In this document: positions 35,110 through 44,328 of the stretch, piece by piece
How positions within the stretch are numbered: the first letter of the stretch is position 1
How the letters are laid out: every line of letters begins with the position of its first letter
Origin: JAUWVG01 sp964633715
GTDB lineage: Bacteria; Acidobacteriota; Aminicenantia; Aminicenantales; Aminicenantaceae
Direction: 5' to 3'
Length of the DNA: 64,000 nt
Assembly (NCBI GenBank): GCA_964633715.1
Contig: CAZWHQ010000013.1
Location: 1-64,000 of the forward strand
The notes under the pieces: model-generated
Told to the model about the DNA's origin: nothing
The model's database searches: none
The model's input: the letters and a program-made list of their open reading frames with translations, nothing else
Program-made: the position numbers and the translations under genes

Positions 35110-38100
35110 ATGAAAAAAATAGTCTCCTTATCGGTCCTTTTTCTTCTTCTCGTCGTTTCCCTATATGCTGAACAAAATATCCTTTCCATTTCTGGAAAGG
35201 GAGGGATTCCCTATTTTGATTCCCTAGGCCGTCTTCATGTCGCTTATATAGATGCCTATGGAAGACTGAGCTTGTCGACCATTCAGGAGACAACAGGGAC
35301 TGTGGACCAAATCTCCACTCAGAATCTCCTCTCTCGAGACAATGTTCAATCGATTCGTGTCAAGGAAGATAGAATAGGAAGACACTGGATTATATGGGAA
35401 GAAAATTTTTCAGGGAAAAATGATATATACATTGCTCAACTGATAAACGGAGGCCTCCTCCATCCTCTTAACCTTTCAAGTGATCAAAAAGGGCACAATC
35501 TTTCACCCCACATAGAGCTTTCCCTGGACAACGAATTATGGGCGGCATGGGTCAATTATTTCCAGAAAAACTACACAATAATCGTCAAAAATGTGGCAGC
35601 AAACCAGGCTTGGGCGATCAATTCCCCTCAAGGTCCTTCGGCTCTCTCTCCCCATATAATCATCGACGGGACCGGAAAAATTTGGCTCTTCTGGGTTGGA
35701 AAACTCAGGAATCGTGATGAAATTTTATACTCTCAATTTGACGGCCAGAGTTGGCGGGAGCCCTTGAGTCTCAATTTGAATCCGGATGTCCCTCATCTTT
35801 CACCTTCAATCTCGCTGGATCTCAATGGGTATCCCCATGTGGTTTGGAGCGCCTACGATGGAGAGGATTACGAAATATACTATTCCTCCTGGGATGGATA
35901 TAAATGGTCTTTAGAAACGAATATTACTCACAATCAAAATATTTCTGATGCATCCCCTTCCATTTCTCTATTTCTGGATAGAATCCCGATCGTTGCTTGG
36001 CTCAGGTCCTTTAAGGGGACACGTGAAATTTGTTTCGCCTTTAAACAAAATGAAGTTTGGAGTCCGGAAATTCGAATTTCTGCCGGTATAGATATTCTTG
36101 GCCCCCCCAAGCTCGTTTCTTCTGAGGAAAAAATTGGCATCCTCTGGCAGGACCGGACAGGAATAAAAATCCAATTAGAACACTTCCTGAGATGGCAAGG
36201 AACATCCAATTCAAAGCATCTAGAGGTAGATTCTCCCAGAGTTTTCCCCAAAAATTTTGCCAGGATTCTCGGTCTCGATAGAGATAAATATGTCGGTTTT
36301 GGAGACAGCATTACATACGGAATTATCGCTCTCGCTCCGGCCCCTAACCTGGGATATGTCCCCCGACTAGAAGACCTCATTGACTCAAATATTAAAAATA
36401 GTGATGTTGTCAATCAAGGAATCGGAGGGGAAAAAACTGGCGAAGGATTAGCTCGCATCAATTCTGTCGTAAACGGAGAACAGGCACAAACGATATTTTT
36501 GATGGAAGGTACAAACGATGTCAAGGATACGAGTATTTCAATGGATACAGCCGCATTCAACCTGCAAGCGATGATAGACAGGTGCTTAAATTTGGGAATG
36601 ACAACTTTTCTTGGGACCATCCTTCCCCATCATCCCTGGGAAGGACTCACAGAAGCTCGAGTGAGAGATCTCAATCAAAAAATTGAATCTATTGCTGCCG
36701 ATCCAAATATATATTTTGTCGATCAATTCAGTTCCTTCACCAACCATTCTATTCCTTGGCCTGCGTTACTCAGTGATACCACACATCCTACTGCAGATGG
36801 CTACCAAATTATTGCTGAAACTTGGTATAAAGACCTTGTCGACACCCTCGGTCAAATAGAGTTAGATGAAACATCTCTCTCCTTTGAAGCAGGTCTCGGA
36901 GGTTCGAATCCGGCGAATCAGTCATTTAGAGTCCGCAACTCCGGATCCGGCAGACTCAACTACCAAATCAGTGTCGATAAACCATGGCTGAGTGTTTCTC
37001 CCAGTGGAGGTGATTCGACCGGTCAATGGGACGAGATCCAAGTTTCGGTCGACATCTCCAATCTTGCTGCAGGGACCTATCAAGGCCACATAGAGGTCAC
37101 TGCAGATTACGCTCCGAACAGTCCTCAAATGATTTCTGTTGAGTTGACAATCCTTAATCCAACAATTGGAGTGGACAAAACCTCGCTCTCTTTTGAGGCG
37201 GATCTCGGAGGTTCGAATCCTCCAAATCAGACCTTAAAAGTCCGCAATTCTGGATCCGGCAAGCTCGACTATGAAATAACTGTCGATCAACAATGGTTGA
37301 GTGTTTCTCCCTCCAGCGGTGATTCCTCAGGCGAATGGGACGATGTTCAAGTCTCGGTGGATATTTCCAATCTCGCACAGGGAACTTATCAAGGAAATAT
37401 CACCATCAGTGCCGATAACGCATCCGATGGATCTCAAGACGTAACCGTTCAGTTGACAATCCATGGCCCAGCCATCGGAGTGGATAAAACAAGCCTCTCC
37501 TTTGATGGAGTTGTCGGAGAGCCCAATCCGGCTTCTCAATCTTTTAGAGTCCGCAACAGCGGGGCTGATAGACTCAACTACGAAATAACTGTCGATCAGC
37601 AATGGCTGAGTGTGTCTCCTTCCAGCGGTGATTCCTCAGGCGAATGGGATGAGATCCAAGTCTCGGTCGATATCTCTAATCTCACTGAGGGAACTTATCA
37701 AGGGAATATCACTGTCAGCACTGATGATACGGCTAACGGCACGCAGGTTTTAACTGTTCGGTTAACAATCCGCAACCCCACAATCGGAATGGATAGAACA
37801 GCACTCTCTTTTGAAGCCACGGCCGGAGAAGCCAATCCGGCTCCTCAAACCTTTAGGGTCCGCAACAGCGGGGCTGGAACACTTCACTACCAAATCAGTA
37901 CCGATCAGGTATGGATAAAGATTTCCCCTCTAAGCGGTGATTCAACCGGAGAATGGGATGAAATCCAAGTCTCTGTCGACATCTCCAATCTTATTGAGGA
38001 AAACCATCAAGGGAGTTTAACGATCAGCGCACAAAATGCGTCCAATAATCCTCAGACATTAACTGTTAATCTGACTATTCATCTGCCGCCGATTTTTCCG

Positions 38101-38382
38101 CCTCTCAATTTTAATGGAGAGAAGAAAGAAAATAAATCTGTCTCCCTCAGAGAATACATCAATATTCTCAGATGGCAGGCAAATTCCCAAAATACAATTG
38201 TAGAATCATATAAAGTCTACCTTATCGAAGGAGAAGAGAGAATTCTGCTTACTGAAGTCGATAAAAATACATTTGAATATTGGCAACGAGGGGTCGAGAA
38301 AGACAAGGTTTACAGATACGGATTAACAGCCAAAGATAAGTTTGGCAAGGAAAGTGAGGTTGTCTTCATTGAAATTAGATAA
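35110..38382 (+). CDS. secreted SGNH/GDSL hydrolase with propeller-like N-domain and four BACON-like repeats
   Basis: About 1090 residues. The start at 35110 gives a clean signal peptide (MKKIVSLSVLFLLLVVSLYA); ATG 35056 has a better SD (GAAGGA) but adds 18 hydrophobic residues, and 35011 is also open. The N-terminal ~380 residues are WxxW-like repeats suggesting a beta-propeller. An SGNH hydrolase domain follows: VGFGDSITYG (nucleophile Ser), GGEKTGEG, GTNDV and DTTHPTADGYQ (Asp and His). Then four repeats of about 100 residues (TSLSFEA...WLSVSP...GTYQG) and a fibronectin-III-like end. It probably deacylates exported or surface polysaccharide. The outer-membrane barrel gene overlaps its end. 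Confidence 0.85.
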   Translation: MKKIVSLSVLFLLLVVSLYAEQNILSISGKGGIPYFDSLGRLHVAYIDAYGRLSLSTIQETTGTVDQISTQNLLSRDNVQSIRVKEDRIGRHWIIWEENFSGKNDIYIAQLINGGLLHPLNLSSDQKGHNLSPHIELSLDNELWAAWVNYFQKNYTIIVKNVAANQAWAINSPQGPSALSPHIIIDGTGKIWLFWVGKLRNRDEILYSQFDGQSWREPLSLNLNPDVPHLSPSISLDLNGYPHVVWSAYDGEDYEIYYSSWDGYKWSLETNITHNQNISDASPSISLFLDRIPIVAWLRSFKGTREICFAFKQNEVWSPEIRISAGIDILGPPKLVSSEEKIGILWQDRTGIKIQLEHFLRWQGTSNSKHLEVDSPRVFPKNFARILGLDRDKYVGFGDSITYGIIALAPAPNLGYVPRLEDLIDSNIKNSDVVNQGIGGEKTGEGLARINSVVNGEQAQTIFLMEGTNDVKDTSISMDTAAFNLQAMIDRCLNLGMTTFLGTILPHHPWEGLTEARVRDLNQKIESIAADPNIYFVDQFSSFTNHSIPWPALLSDTTHPTADGYQIIAETWYKDLVDTLGQIELDETSLSFEAGLGGSNPANQSFRVRNSGSGRLNYQISVDKPWLSVSPSGGDSTGQWDEIQVSVDISNLAAGTYQGHIEVTADYAPNSPQMISVELTILNPTIGVDKTSLSFEADLGGSNPPNQTLKVRNSGSGKLDYEITVDQQWLSVSPSSGDSSGEWDDVQVSVDISNLAQGTYQGNITISADNASDGSQDVTVQLTIHGPAIGVDKTSLSFDGVVGEPNPASQSFRVRNSGADRLNYEITVDQQWLSVSPSSGDSSGEWDEIQVSVDISNLTEGTYQGNITVSTDDTANGTQVLTVRLTIRNPTIGMDRTALSFEATAGEANPAPQTFRVRNSGAGTLHYQISTDQVWIKISPLSGDSTGEWDEIQVSVDISNLIEENHQGSLTISAQNASNNPQTLTVNLTIHLPPIFPPLNFNGEKKENKSVSLREYINILRWQANSQNTIVESYKVYLIEGEERILLTEVDKNTFEYWQRGVEKDKVYRYGLTAKDKFGKESEVVFIEIR
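36859..38095 (+). repeat. four tandem BACON-like coding repeats, about 306 bp each
   Basis: Units start near 36859, 37165, 37474 and 37786. Each encodes TSLSFE-type start, a NSG-xLxY strand, a WLSVSPS-type strand with GDS, and GTYQG. Units two and three are nearly identical in their middle part, so the repeat has been homogenised recently. In proteins such modules act as spacers or carbohydrate-binding domains. Confidence 0.85.
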
Positions 38383-38956
38383 AGTTAAAAAATCGCGCAA
38401 ATTTTTTGTGCTGGGTTTGAGTTTTTTCTTGCTGGCAAGTGTCTTGAATGCACAAAAAAACAGGTTAGAGTTCCATGCGAATTTTTTCTATCCATCTGAA
38501 AAATCTGTTAGAGACATCTACAGATCGGGTGTTTTCTACAGATTGGACCTCAGTACACACCTGTGGAGAAGACTAGAGCTGCATCTTGACTATGGATACT
38601 TTACTCAAAAAGGCAAGTTGACTTTTACGAAAGAAAGAACAAGAATCTGGCTCAATCCCATAGGAGTCAGCCTAAGGTATGTTTATTTGCAAAAGACAAT
38701 CAACCTGTATGCTGGTGGAGGCATAACGTATAACACCTTTAGAGAATTGAATCCTATTGGAGAAACAAATCAATCTAAGGTCGGGCTTATGCTGAACACG
38801 GGGGGATTCATCCGCCTAAAAGGTTTTCAAAAAGTCTTAAAATCCTTTATTATCGGTGTCCATTTAAATTACAACTATTGTGAGATGAAGCCCGCTGATA
38901 TAAAATTTGACTCAGGTGGTTTCGACATAGGATTGACTTTTGGAGTTGAGTTTTAA
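38369..38956 (+). CDS. outer-membrane beta-barrel protein
   Basis: About 195 residues. There is no in-frame ATG near the 5' end; the TTG at 38369 has GAGG eight to nine bases upstream and gives a signal peptide ending SVLNAQ. The mature part alternates polar and hydrophobic residues, with strands ending in aromatic residues (LHLDYGYF, INLYAGGGITYN), and the last residue is Phe (GLTFGVEF), the outer-membrane insertion signal. The call is an OmpA/OprF-like eight-stranded barrel. The start lies within the secreted SGNH gene, so the two are translationally coupled and may work together at the outer membrane. Confidence 0.72.
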   Translation: MKLDKVKKSRKFFVLGLSFFLLASVLNAQKNRLEFHANFFYPSEKSVRDIYRSGVFYRLDLSTHLWRRLELHLDYGYFTQKGKLTFTKERTRIWLNPIGVSLRYVYLQKTINLYAGGGITYNTFRELNPIGETNQSKVGLMLNTGGFIRLKGFQKVLKSFIIGVHLNYNYCEMKPADIKFDSGGFDIGLTFGVEF

Positions 38957-38983
38957 TTCCTCAAAAAGCTCCAAGAAAAAAAT

Positions 38984-39436
38984 ATGAACGGTGTAACACC
39001 TCGCACGATTAGATTTGAAGAATCTATCAATGAACTAAAGAACGAAGCTCGCGCCCTTCATCGCTTTGTTTTTCATTCAGACATCCCTCAAAATTTGTTG
39101 GAAAAATACGTGATGGCCCATGACTATTACCTTACAGAAGCCACAGACAAAGAGCTGCTTTGGATGAAAAGAGCCCGGAAGCGAGGGTTGGATTTAGAGG
39201 CTCTTGAGTTTGTTCTTAGAATTTTTAATAAAAATCATATTCTTGTTCGAAAAATCAAAATCCTCGTATATATCAGCGAATCCTTTAGCGCCTATTATAA
39301 TGTTTTTGTAAACGAACATCCTCAAAAAGGGAAAGCCCTTGTTTTGCTCTTGTATCATCTTCTGCGATCAGTCTATAAGGTTCTAAAGGGATCCGTTCTT
39401 TTGCTGACACTGTGTTATCGAAATCCCGAAGACTAA
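38984..39436 (+). CDS. small helical protein of unknown function
   Basis: 150 residues, predicted mostly alpha-helical and rich in charged residues with a hydrophobic C-terminal helix (GKALVLLLYHLLRSVYKVL). No recognised domain, no signal peptide. The gene sits 27 bp after the beta-barrel gene and one base before the GMC oxidoreductase gene, so it probably belongs to the oxidoreductase-epimerase operon. It may be a small membrane-associated partner of those enzymes, but that is inference from position only. Confidence 0.7.
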   Translation: MNGVTPRTIRFEESINELKNEARALHRFVFHSDIPQNLLEKYVMAHDYYLTEATDKELLWMKRARKRGLDLEALEFVLRIFNKNHILVRKIKILVYISESFSAYYNVFVNEHPQKGKALVLLLYHLLRSVYKVLKGSVLLLTLCYRNPED

Positions 39437-39437
39437 A

Positions 39438-41015
39438 ATGTATGATGTCATTATTGCCGGGTCTGGTTCCGCAGGTGTCTTTGCGGCCTATAGCCTTCAG
39501 GGCACAAATATGGCTGTCATCGATACGGGAAAGACACCCCCGCCATCTGGCTTTGACGAAGGAAACCTGTACGATCTCAAGAAAAAACAGAATCTTTTCG
39601 AAGAGACCATTGGAAATGGCTTTGAATCCTTAAACAATATTGAAAGGATTGAATTAAGCCCAAAAGTGAAAGCTCCCCTTATGCAGTATGTAGTGGAGAA
39701 AGTGAAGGATGCCCCGGGAATCCGATCGAGCAACTTTTTTCCTGTGGTCAGTTACGCTGAAGGGGGGCTGGCCAATGCCTGGGGAGCACAAGTCTATCGA
39801 TTCAATGACCAGGATTTAGAATCATTCCCGATCAAGACCATCGATCTTGAACCGTATTACGACATTTTAACCAGTCATATCGGGATATCCGGGACAACGG
39901 ACGATTTGGAACCCTTTCATGGACCTTCAAAAGCGCTGCTTCCTCCCTTAAAACTTTCAGCTCTGGGAAAGGAGTTTCTTTTTCAATATGAAAATTTTCG
40001 TTCCTTTTTTCAGAAGAAACACATTTTTATCGGCAGGCCCAGACTCGCTGTGCTGAGCAGGGACTACAAGGGCCGAAAAAAAAATGTTTACGACAACCTA
40101 GAATTTTTTCAACCCCGTTTATCCTCTATTTATTCCCCTGCCTTTACACTTAGGTCTCTTGTTGAGAAGGGAGGAGTCCTATATCTGTCCGGTTATTTCA
40201 TAGAACGATATGAAGAAAAGCCAGATTTTGTGCTTGTCTTTTCCCGGGATATCAACACGGGATCCAAAAGAATATTCCGCTGCAGGAAACTCATTCTATG
40301 CCTGGGAGCCCTCAATACAGCAAGAACCGTCCTTAAATCTTATCAAGATGACCAGACTAAACTTCCTATTCTGGAAAATCCCTGCTCCTTTACTCCCCTT
40401 ATCTCGTTAAGGCGGATAGGGATGCCTTTGGAGAAACATTCCTATTCCTCACAGTTGAATATTTTTTATTCCGGTCCCCTCTGGCCCAAACCCGTCGTCG
40501 GAATGATCTATGGGCTCGACGGATTACTGCGGTCTGATATATTATTTAACATCCCTCTAGCCGTATCTGGAAGTATCGCGGCAGCAAAATATCTCCTTCC
40601 AGCCATGAGTCTGCTTCAAGTCTTCTATCCGGAAGATGGAAGGAAGTCCAATACTCTTAAAATCGATAAGTCAGGACATCTGGTCATTAATTATGAACTT
40701 CAAAAACCATGTGTCGTGGAGCGGCGGCTGCTCAAATCATTTCGAAAAACCGGTTATTACAGCATCCCTTCACTTATTCGATATACAGAGGCCGGAATGA
40801 GTATCCATTATGGGGGTTCCCTGCCAATGAAAAAAGACCCCCAAAATAAATATGAGACCTTTCCAAACGGGCGACTAAATGGAAGCCGGCATGTATACAT
40901 CGGTGACTCTGCAAATTTTCCCAATCTGCCGGCCAAAAATTTAACATTTACGATTATGGCCAACTCGATGCGAATCGCCGAAGGAGTCAAAAGGGAAATC
41001 CAGAGAGAGTCATGA
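39438..41015 (+). CDS. GMC-type FAD-dependent oxidoreductase
   Basis: 525 residues. FAD Rossmann motif at the N-terminus: DVIIAGSGSAGVFAAYSL. A GG-x-A-xx-WGAQVYR segment lies where GMC enzymes have their second flavin motif. The C-terminus (YIGDSANFPNLPAKNLTFTI) matches the GMC_oxred_C end; the usual HxxGTxRM reads HYGGSLPM. GMC enzymes oxidise an alcohol carbon, for example on a sugar ring. With the NAD epimerase directly downstream (ATGA overlap) an oxidation-reduction pair that inverts a sugar centre, in the manner of DprE1/DprE2, is possible but not shown. Confidence 0.82.
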   Translation: MYDVIIAGSGSAGVFAAYSLQGTNMAVIDTGKTPPPSGFDEGNLYDLKKKQNLFEETIGNGFESLNNIERIELSPKVKAPLMQYVVEKVKDAPGIRSSNFFPVVSYAEGGLANAWGAQVYRFNDQDLESFPIKTIDLEPYYDILTSHIGISGTTDDLEPFHGPSKALLPPLKLSALGKEFLFQYENFRSFFQKKHIFIGRPRLAVLSRDYKGRKKNVYDNLEFFQPRLSSIYSPAFTLRSLVEKGGVLYLSGYFIERYEEKPDFVLVFSRDINTGSKRIFRCRKLILCLGALNTARTVLKSYQDDQTKLPILENPCSFTPLISLRRIGMPLEKHSYSSQLNIFYSGPLWPKPVVGMIYGLDGLLRSDILFNIPLAVSGSIAAAKYLLPAMSLLQVFYPEDGRKSNTLKIDKSGHLVINYELQKPCVVERRLLKSFRKTGYYSIPSLIRYTEAGMSIHYGGSLPMKKDPQNKYETFPNGRLNGSRHVYIGDSANFPNLPAKNLTFTIMANSMRIAEGVKREIQRES

Positions 41016-41878
41016 ACATTTTTATAACAGGTCTTAATGGGTTTATTGCAAGCCATTTGGCCAATGTCCTATTTGAGCAGGGGCATGTCATCTGTGGATC
41101 GACAAGCAGGCCCAAGACACACATTTCAAGCCTTTGTGCCAAAAATATCTATACTTTAAAACTCGGGGAAAATTCAATAGACAAGTCCATCTTTCAAAAT
41201 GTGGAGGCAGTTATCCACTGTGCTTACGATTTTGAACAGGGAGCTCTCACAAAAAACATCGAGGGGACTTTAGCCATAGCAGAAGCCGCTCGAAATGCCG
41301 GTGTTCAGACACAGGTTTTTGTCAGCTCTCTTTCAGCACGCCCCGATGCCGTTACCGATTATGGAAAGGCAAAGTATGAAATAGAGCAATATTTTCTCCA
41401 AAACAAAGGGATCGTGATTCGCCCTGGAACAGTGATTGGGAATGGGGGAGTGTTTGGGAAAATAATAACACTCATGAAAAAAAGCCCGGTCCTTCCTCTT
41501 CCAAACGGAGGGAAATCCCCAATGTATCTGATCGGAATTGCTGATTTATGCTTAGCGATCACAAAGATTCTTCACAGGAAAGGCCCCTCCGAGTTCAACC
41601 TATATTATCCTGAAAAACCGACTCTGAAAGCGATATTGACTCAAATTAAATCCATGCTTTCGTGCAGAGTAAAAACGATTCCGATCCCGGCCAGTTTTTT
41701 GTTGTGGCCTCTGGAAATTCTAAAACGAATGCATATTCGCACGCCGATAGACGTGGACAATCTCAAGGGTTTTATAAAGAGTCAGGACAAAACTTTTCGC
41801 TCCGACCTGGAAATCGTGCTGGGGGAAATCCCTAACTTTGAGACTTCTTTAAAGAACAGTTTAAGACCGCCAAGATAA
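41012..41878 (+). CDS. NAD(P)-dependent epimerase/reductase of the extended SDR family
   Basis: 288 residues. NAD loop ITGLNGFIASHLA (third Gly of the GxxGxxG replaced by Ala), catalytic SSLSARP region and Y-G-K-A-K, so Ser, Tyr and Lys are all present. The C-terminal substrate half is typical of reductases or epimerases acting on nucleotide or lipid-linked sugars. It overlaps the GMC oxidoreductase gene by 4 bp, so the two products probably act in sequence. The polymer or carrier it serves is not known. Confidence 0.82.
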   Translation: MNIFITGLNGFIASHLANVLFEQGHVICGSTSRPKTHISSLCAKNIYTLKLGENSIDKSIFQNVEAVIHCAYDFEQGALTKNIEGTLAIAEAARNAGVQTQVFVSSLSARPDAVTDYGKAKYEIEQYFLQNKGIVIRPGTVIGNGGVFGKIITLMKKSPVLPLPNGGKSPMYLIGIADLCLAITKILHRKGPSEFNLYYPEKPTLKAILTQIKSMLSCRVKTIPIPASFLLWPLEILKRMHIRTPIDVDNLKGFIKSQDKTFRSDLEIVLGEIPNFETSLKNSLRPPR

Positions 41879-41945
41879 CCTGTTCTGCACCAAGCCAAAG
41901 ATGATTTTTTGCCCGCAGGAATAGGCGTTGACAGTCTTTCCCCAT

Positions 41946-43349
41946 ATGAGTAAAGTTAAAACAATGAAGCGGTTCAAAGCCATTTTTTTTCTATTTATTT
42001 TTATCCAGGGAGTGTTTTATCTATTTCTCATCCCCCCAGGACAGTCGCCGGATGAATGGCATCACTTTGGTTATGGATTAGTACTGTCTCAAGAAGGAAA
42101 ACCTGAGCCTGTGGACTATGCAAATGCCAATAAAAAAATTATCGAATTAATGGCAACTTTTCATGCATGGAAATACCAAAACGCTCCCCGTCCTGCAGTT
42201 CTTCCCGACCATTATTCTGATATTGATATCTTTGGAGGAAAATCTCACAGTATATTTTCTTTATCTCGCAGAGCTCCTCTTTATTACAAAATAAGTTCTT
42301 TTATAATACAAAGAGCTCAAACACGCGGGATTATCACTCAATTCTTTTTGGTCCGGGGTTTTTCTTTTTTACTCTTCCTTTTATCCATCTATTTTGTTTA
42401 TCTGTCGGCTAGAATTCTGTTTAGAGACAACCTCCTTTACTGCTTTGCCGCTGTGTCTTTCGCCGCTTTCTTGCCACAATTTGTGATCATATCGACATCG
42501 ATAAATCCGGTTAATTTAGCTGTTTTGATAGAGACAATTTTTATCTATCTTATGATCTTGGCTTTATTTAAGAAAAAAATACTTCTTTTGGGGATTTTTG
42601 GGGCCCTTATTATAGCCATCGGTTTTTTCAGCCATCATAGTGCATTATTTATGATTCCCCCCTTTCTGGTTTTATTATTGATATTTTTTGCCCGTTTAAA
42701 AAAAAATAAAATCGCCCTTTTGAAAATTTCTCTAGTGATACTGGGCATAATAATTTTATTTTTTTTGCTGTATTTTATCGCAACCCTTTTGTTTCCAAAT
42801 CTGCATAACATAATCAATGACTCAAACCTTTCAGCACGAGTACGCGATTTGGATCGTTTTATCGATTATTTGTCCTCTCCTGACCAACGACCTCTTTCCC
42901 TTTCCTTGAATGATTTTTTCAAAACTTTCTGGTACTTTTCCGGATGGATGAGATTCGGTTATCTTCCGGACATTTATTCTATTTTTGCACTCGTTTGTTT
43001 CCTGTCTTTAATGGGCCTTCTAAAATATTCATACTCCAGTGTATCCAAGAAACACTATGAAAAAACCATTGATTTGCCTTCATTCCTGATTCTTCTCGCT
43101 GCAGGTTTACCCATTATCCTGGGCACAATTATAAGGAGCGTTCCCGTCTACTATGCCCCTCAAGGCCGATACCTTTTCCCGGTTATTAGTGCTTTTTCTA
43201 TTCTTTTTATGATAGGGATTAAAGAAATCGTTCCAAAGAAATTTGAAAATTGGCCTCCCGTGTTTGTTATTGTTTGTTTTGTTGGTTTGAATATTTATAC
43301 ACTTTTTAATTCTTTAATGAGAGTTTTTTACTATTTTACCAATGCCTAA
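41946..43349 (+). CDS. DUF2142-like GT-C membrane protein
   Basis: 467 residues from ATG 41946 (ATG 41964 is also possible, and a TTG at 41928 would lengthen it). About eleven membrane segments. The first loop IPPGQSPDEWHHFGYG is the hallmark of DUF2142-type GT-C proteins, whose acidic pair (DE) is the likely catalytic site. The family is thought to transfer sugars from polyprenyl phosphate in the periplasm. The gene overlaps the next by 8 bp, starting a three-gene unit that ends with an O-antigen ligase. Confidence 0.82.
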   Translation: MSKVKTMKRFKAIFFLFIFIQGVFYLFLIPPGQSPDEWHHFGYGLVLSQEGKPEPVDYANANKKIIELMATFHAWKYQNAPRPAVLPDHYSDIDIFGGKSHSIFSLSRRAPLYYKISSFIIQRAQTRGIITQFFLVRGFSFLLFLLSIYFVYLSARILFRDNLLYCFAAVSFAAFLPQFVIISTSINPVNLAVLIETIFIYLMILALFKKKILLLGIFGALIIAIGFFSHHSALFMIPPFLVLLLIFFARLKKNKIALLKISLVILGIIILFFLLYFIATLLFPNLHNIINDSNLSARVRDLDRFIDYLSSPDQRPLSLSLNDFFKTFWYFSGWMRFGYLPDIYSIFALVCFLSLMGLLKYSYSSVSKKHYEKTIDLPSFLILLAAGLPIILGTIIRSVPVYYAPQGRYLFPVISAFSILFMIGIKEIVPKKFENWPPVFVIVCFVGLNIYTLFNSLMRVFYYFTNA

Positions 43350-44328
43350 GAACCTGAAGAAAAGAAATTTAGCCAAGCTTTTGTGTTTTCTGTTGATCTG
43401 CATAATTTTTATCCTCTTTTTTTCGATCTCCCGGCCGCTCTCTGAACAAGAATCAGGCATCAGGATAAATTTTGGCATTCTTCTGGCCAGGATTATGAAT
43501 CTCGTGAATTTTTTTGTTCATCTTTTTTTCAACAAGGTTTTTTATGTTTTTCTCTCCATAATTGTATTCACTTGGATATTTAAAACCCTGATTAACAAAT
43601 TTAATCTCTTCAACAAAAGAGGAGGATTTAGTTCTGTCTATATAATAGTCTTTGTATTTGTCTTAATTTGGATCCTTGTGCTGTCCGCTAAAAAAATAGA
43701 TGTCTATAATCAACCCATAAACAACACTCCAGCCGGAGAAATATATGGAGAGACAAAAATAGGCCAGACTTTTGTTTCCGCATACAATAACCTCACTGCA
43801 GTGGACGTCCTGCTGGCGACTTACAACAGAACAAATACCGGAGAATTTATTTTTCATTTAAGAGAAAACCCGGACAGCAAAAAAGATTTATTCAGCTACA
43901 CAGGAGATATCAGCAGGCTAAAGGACAACAGTTATTTTTCTTTTCGCTTTCCTGAAATCCAAGCATCAAAGGGAAAGGAATATTACTTTTATTTTGAGGC
44001 TCCTCAGTCTTTACCCGGTAATGCGATGACCATATGGTCTAACTCCGAGGATGTATATAGAGAGGGAGAGAAAAAAGTCGATGGGCTCCCATCCCAGGGT
44101 GACCTTGTTTTTAAGACATTATATGATCCGGGAATTTGGGAAAAATGGAGAGTATTTTTGAATGAAATCACTCAAAATAAGCCCTCACCGTTGAACAAAA
44201 AGTTTTTTTACATCGTTTTGATTCTATTGTTTGTGCTGAGTGGGTCACTATTTTTAACAGTTCTTTTTAAACAATTTTGTCAAAAAAACAAAAATGAAGA
44301 TAAAGACACACATGATCAAATCACTTAA
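43342..44328 (+). CDS. membrane protein with a periplasmic beta-sandwich module
   Basis: 328 residues: three N-terminal membrane segments (about 10-30, 48-80, 97-115), a soluble domain of about 140 residues, and a last membrane helix (about 288-310). The soluble domain (GEIYGETKIGQTF, DVLLATYNRTN, FHLRENP, MTIWSNSEDVY) is a clear homologue of the C-terminal module of the GT-C protein at 26235-28211. It overlaps its neighbours by 8 and 35 bp and lies directly before an O-antigen ligase. A carbohydrate-binding or scaffold role for the ligase is inferred. No enzyme motif seen. Confidence 0.75.
   Translation: MPKNLKKRNLAKLLCFLLICIIFILFFSISRPLSEQESGIRINFGILLARIMNLVNFFVHLFFNKVFYVFLSIIVFTWIFKTLINKFNLFNKRGGFSSVYIIVFVFVLIWILVLSAKKIDVYNQPINNTPAGEIYGETKIGQTFVSAYNNLTAVDVLLATYNRTNTGEFIFHLRENPDSKKDLFSYTGDISRLKDNSYFSFRFPEIQASKGKEYYFYFEAPQSLPGNAMTIWSNSEDVYREGEKKVDGLPSQGDLVFKTLYDPGIWEKWRVFLNEITQNKPSPLNKKFFYIVLILLFVLSGSLFLTVLFKQFCQKNKNEDKDTHDQIT

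Noticed and set aside
35934..36413. 159-codon minus-strand ORF opposite the SGNH hydrolase
   Set aside because: The opposite strand carries catalytic blocks I and V of the hydrolase, so this is a shadow.
36859..38095. Repetitive DNA considered as a CRISPR-like or microsatellite array
   Set aside because: The units are ~306 bp, in frame, and encode BACON-like protein modules with variable codon use.
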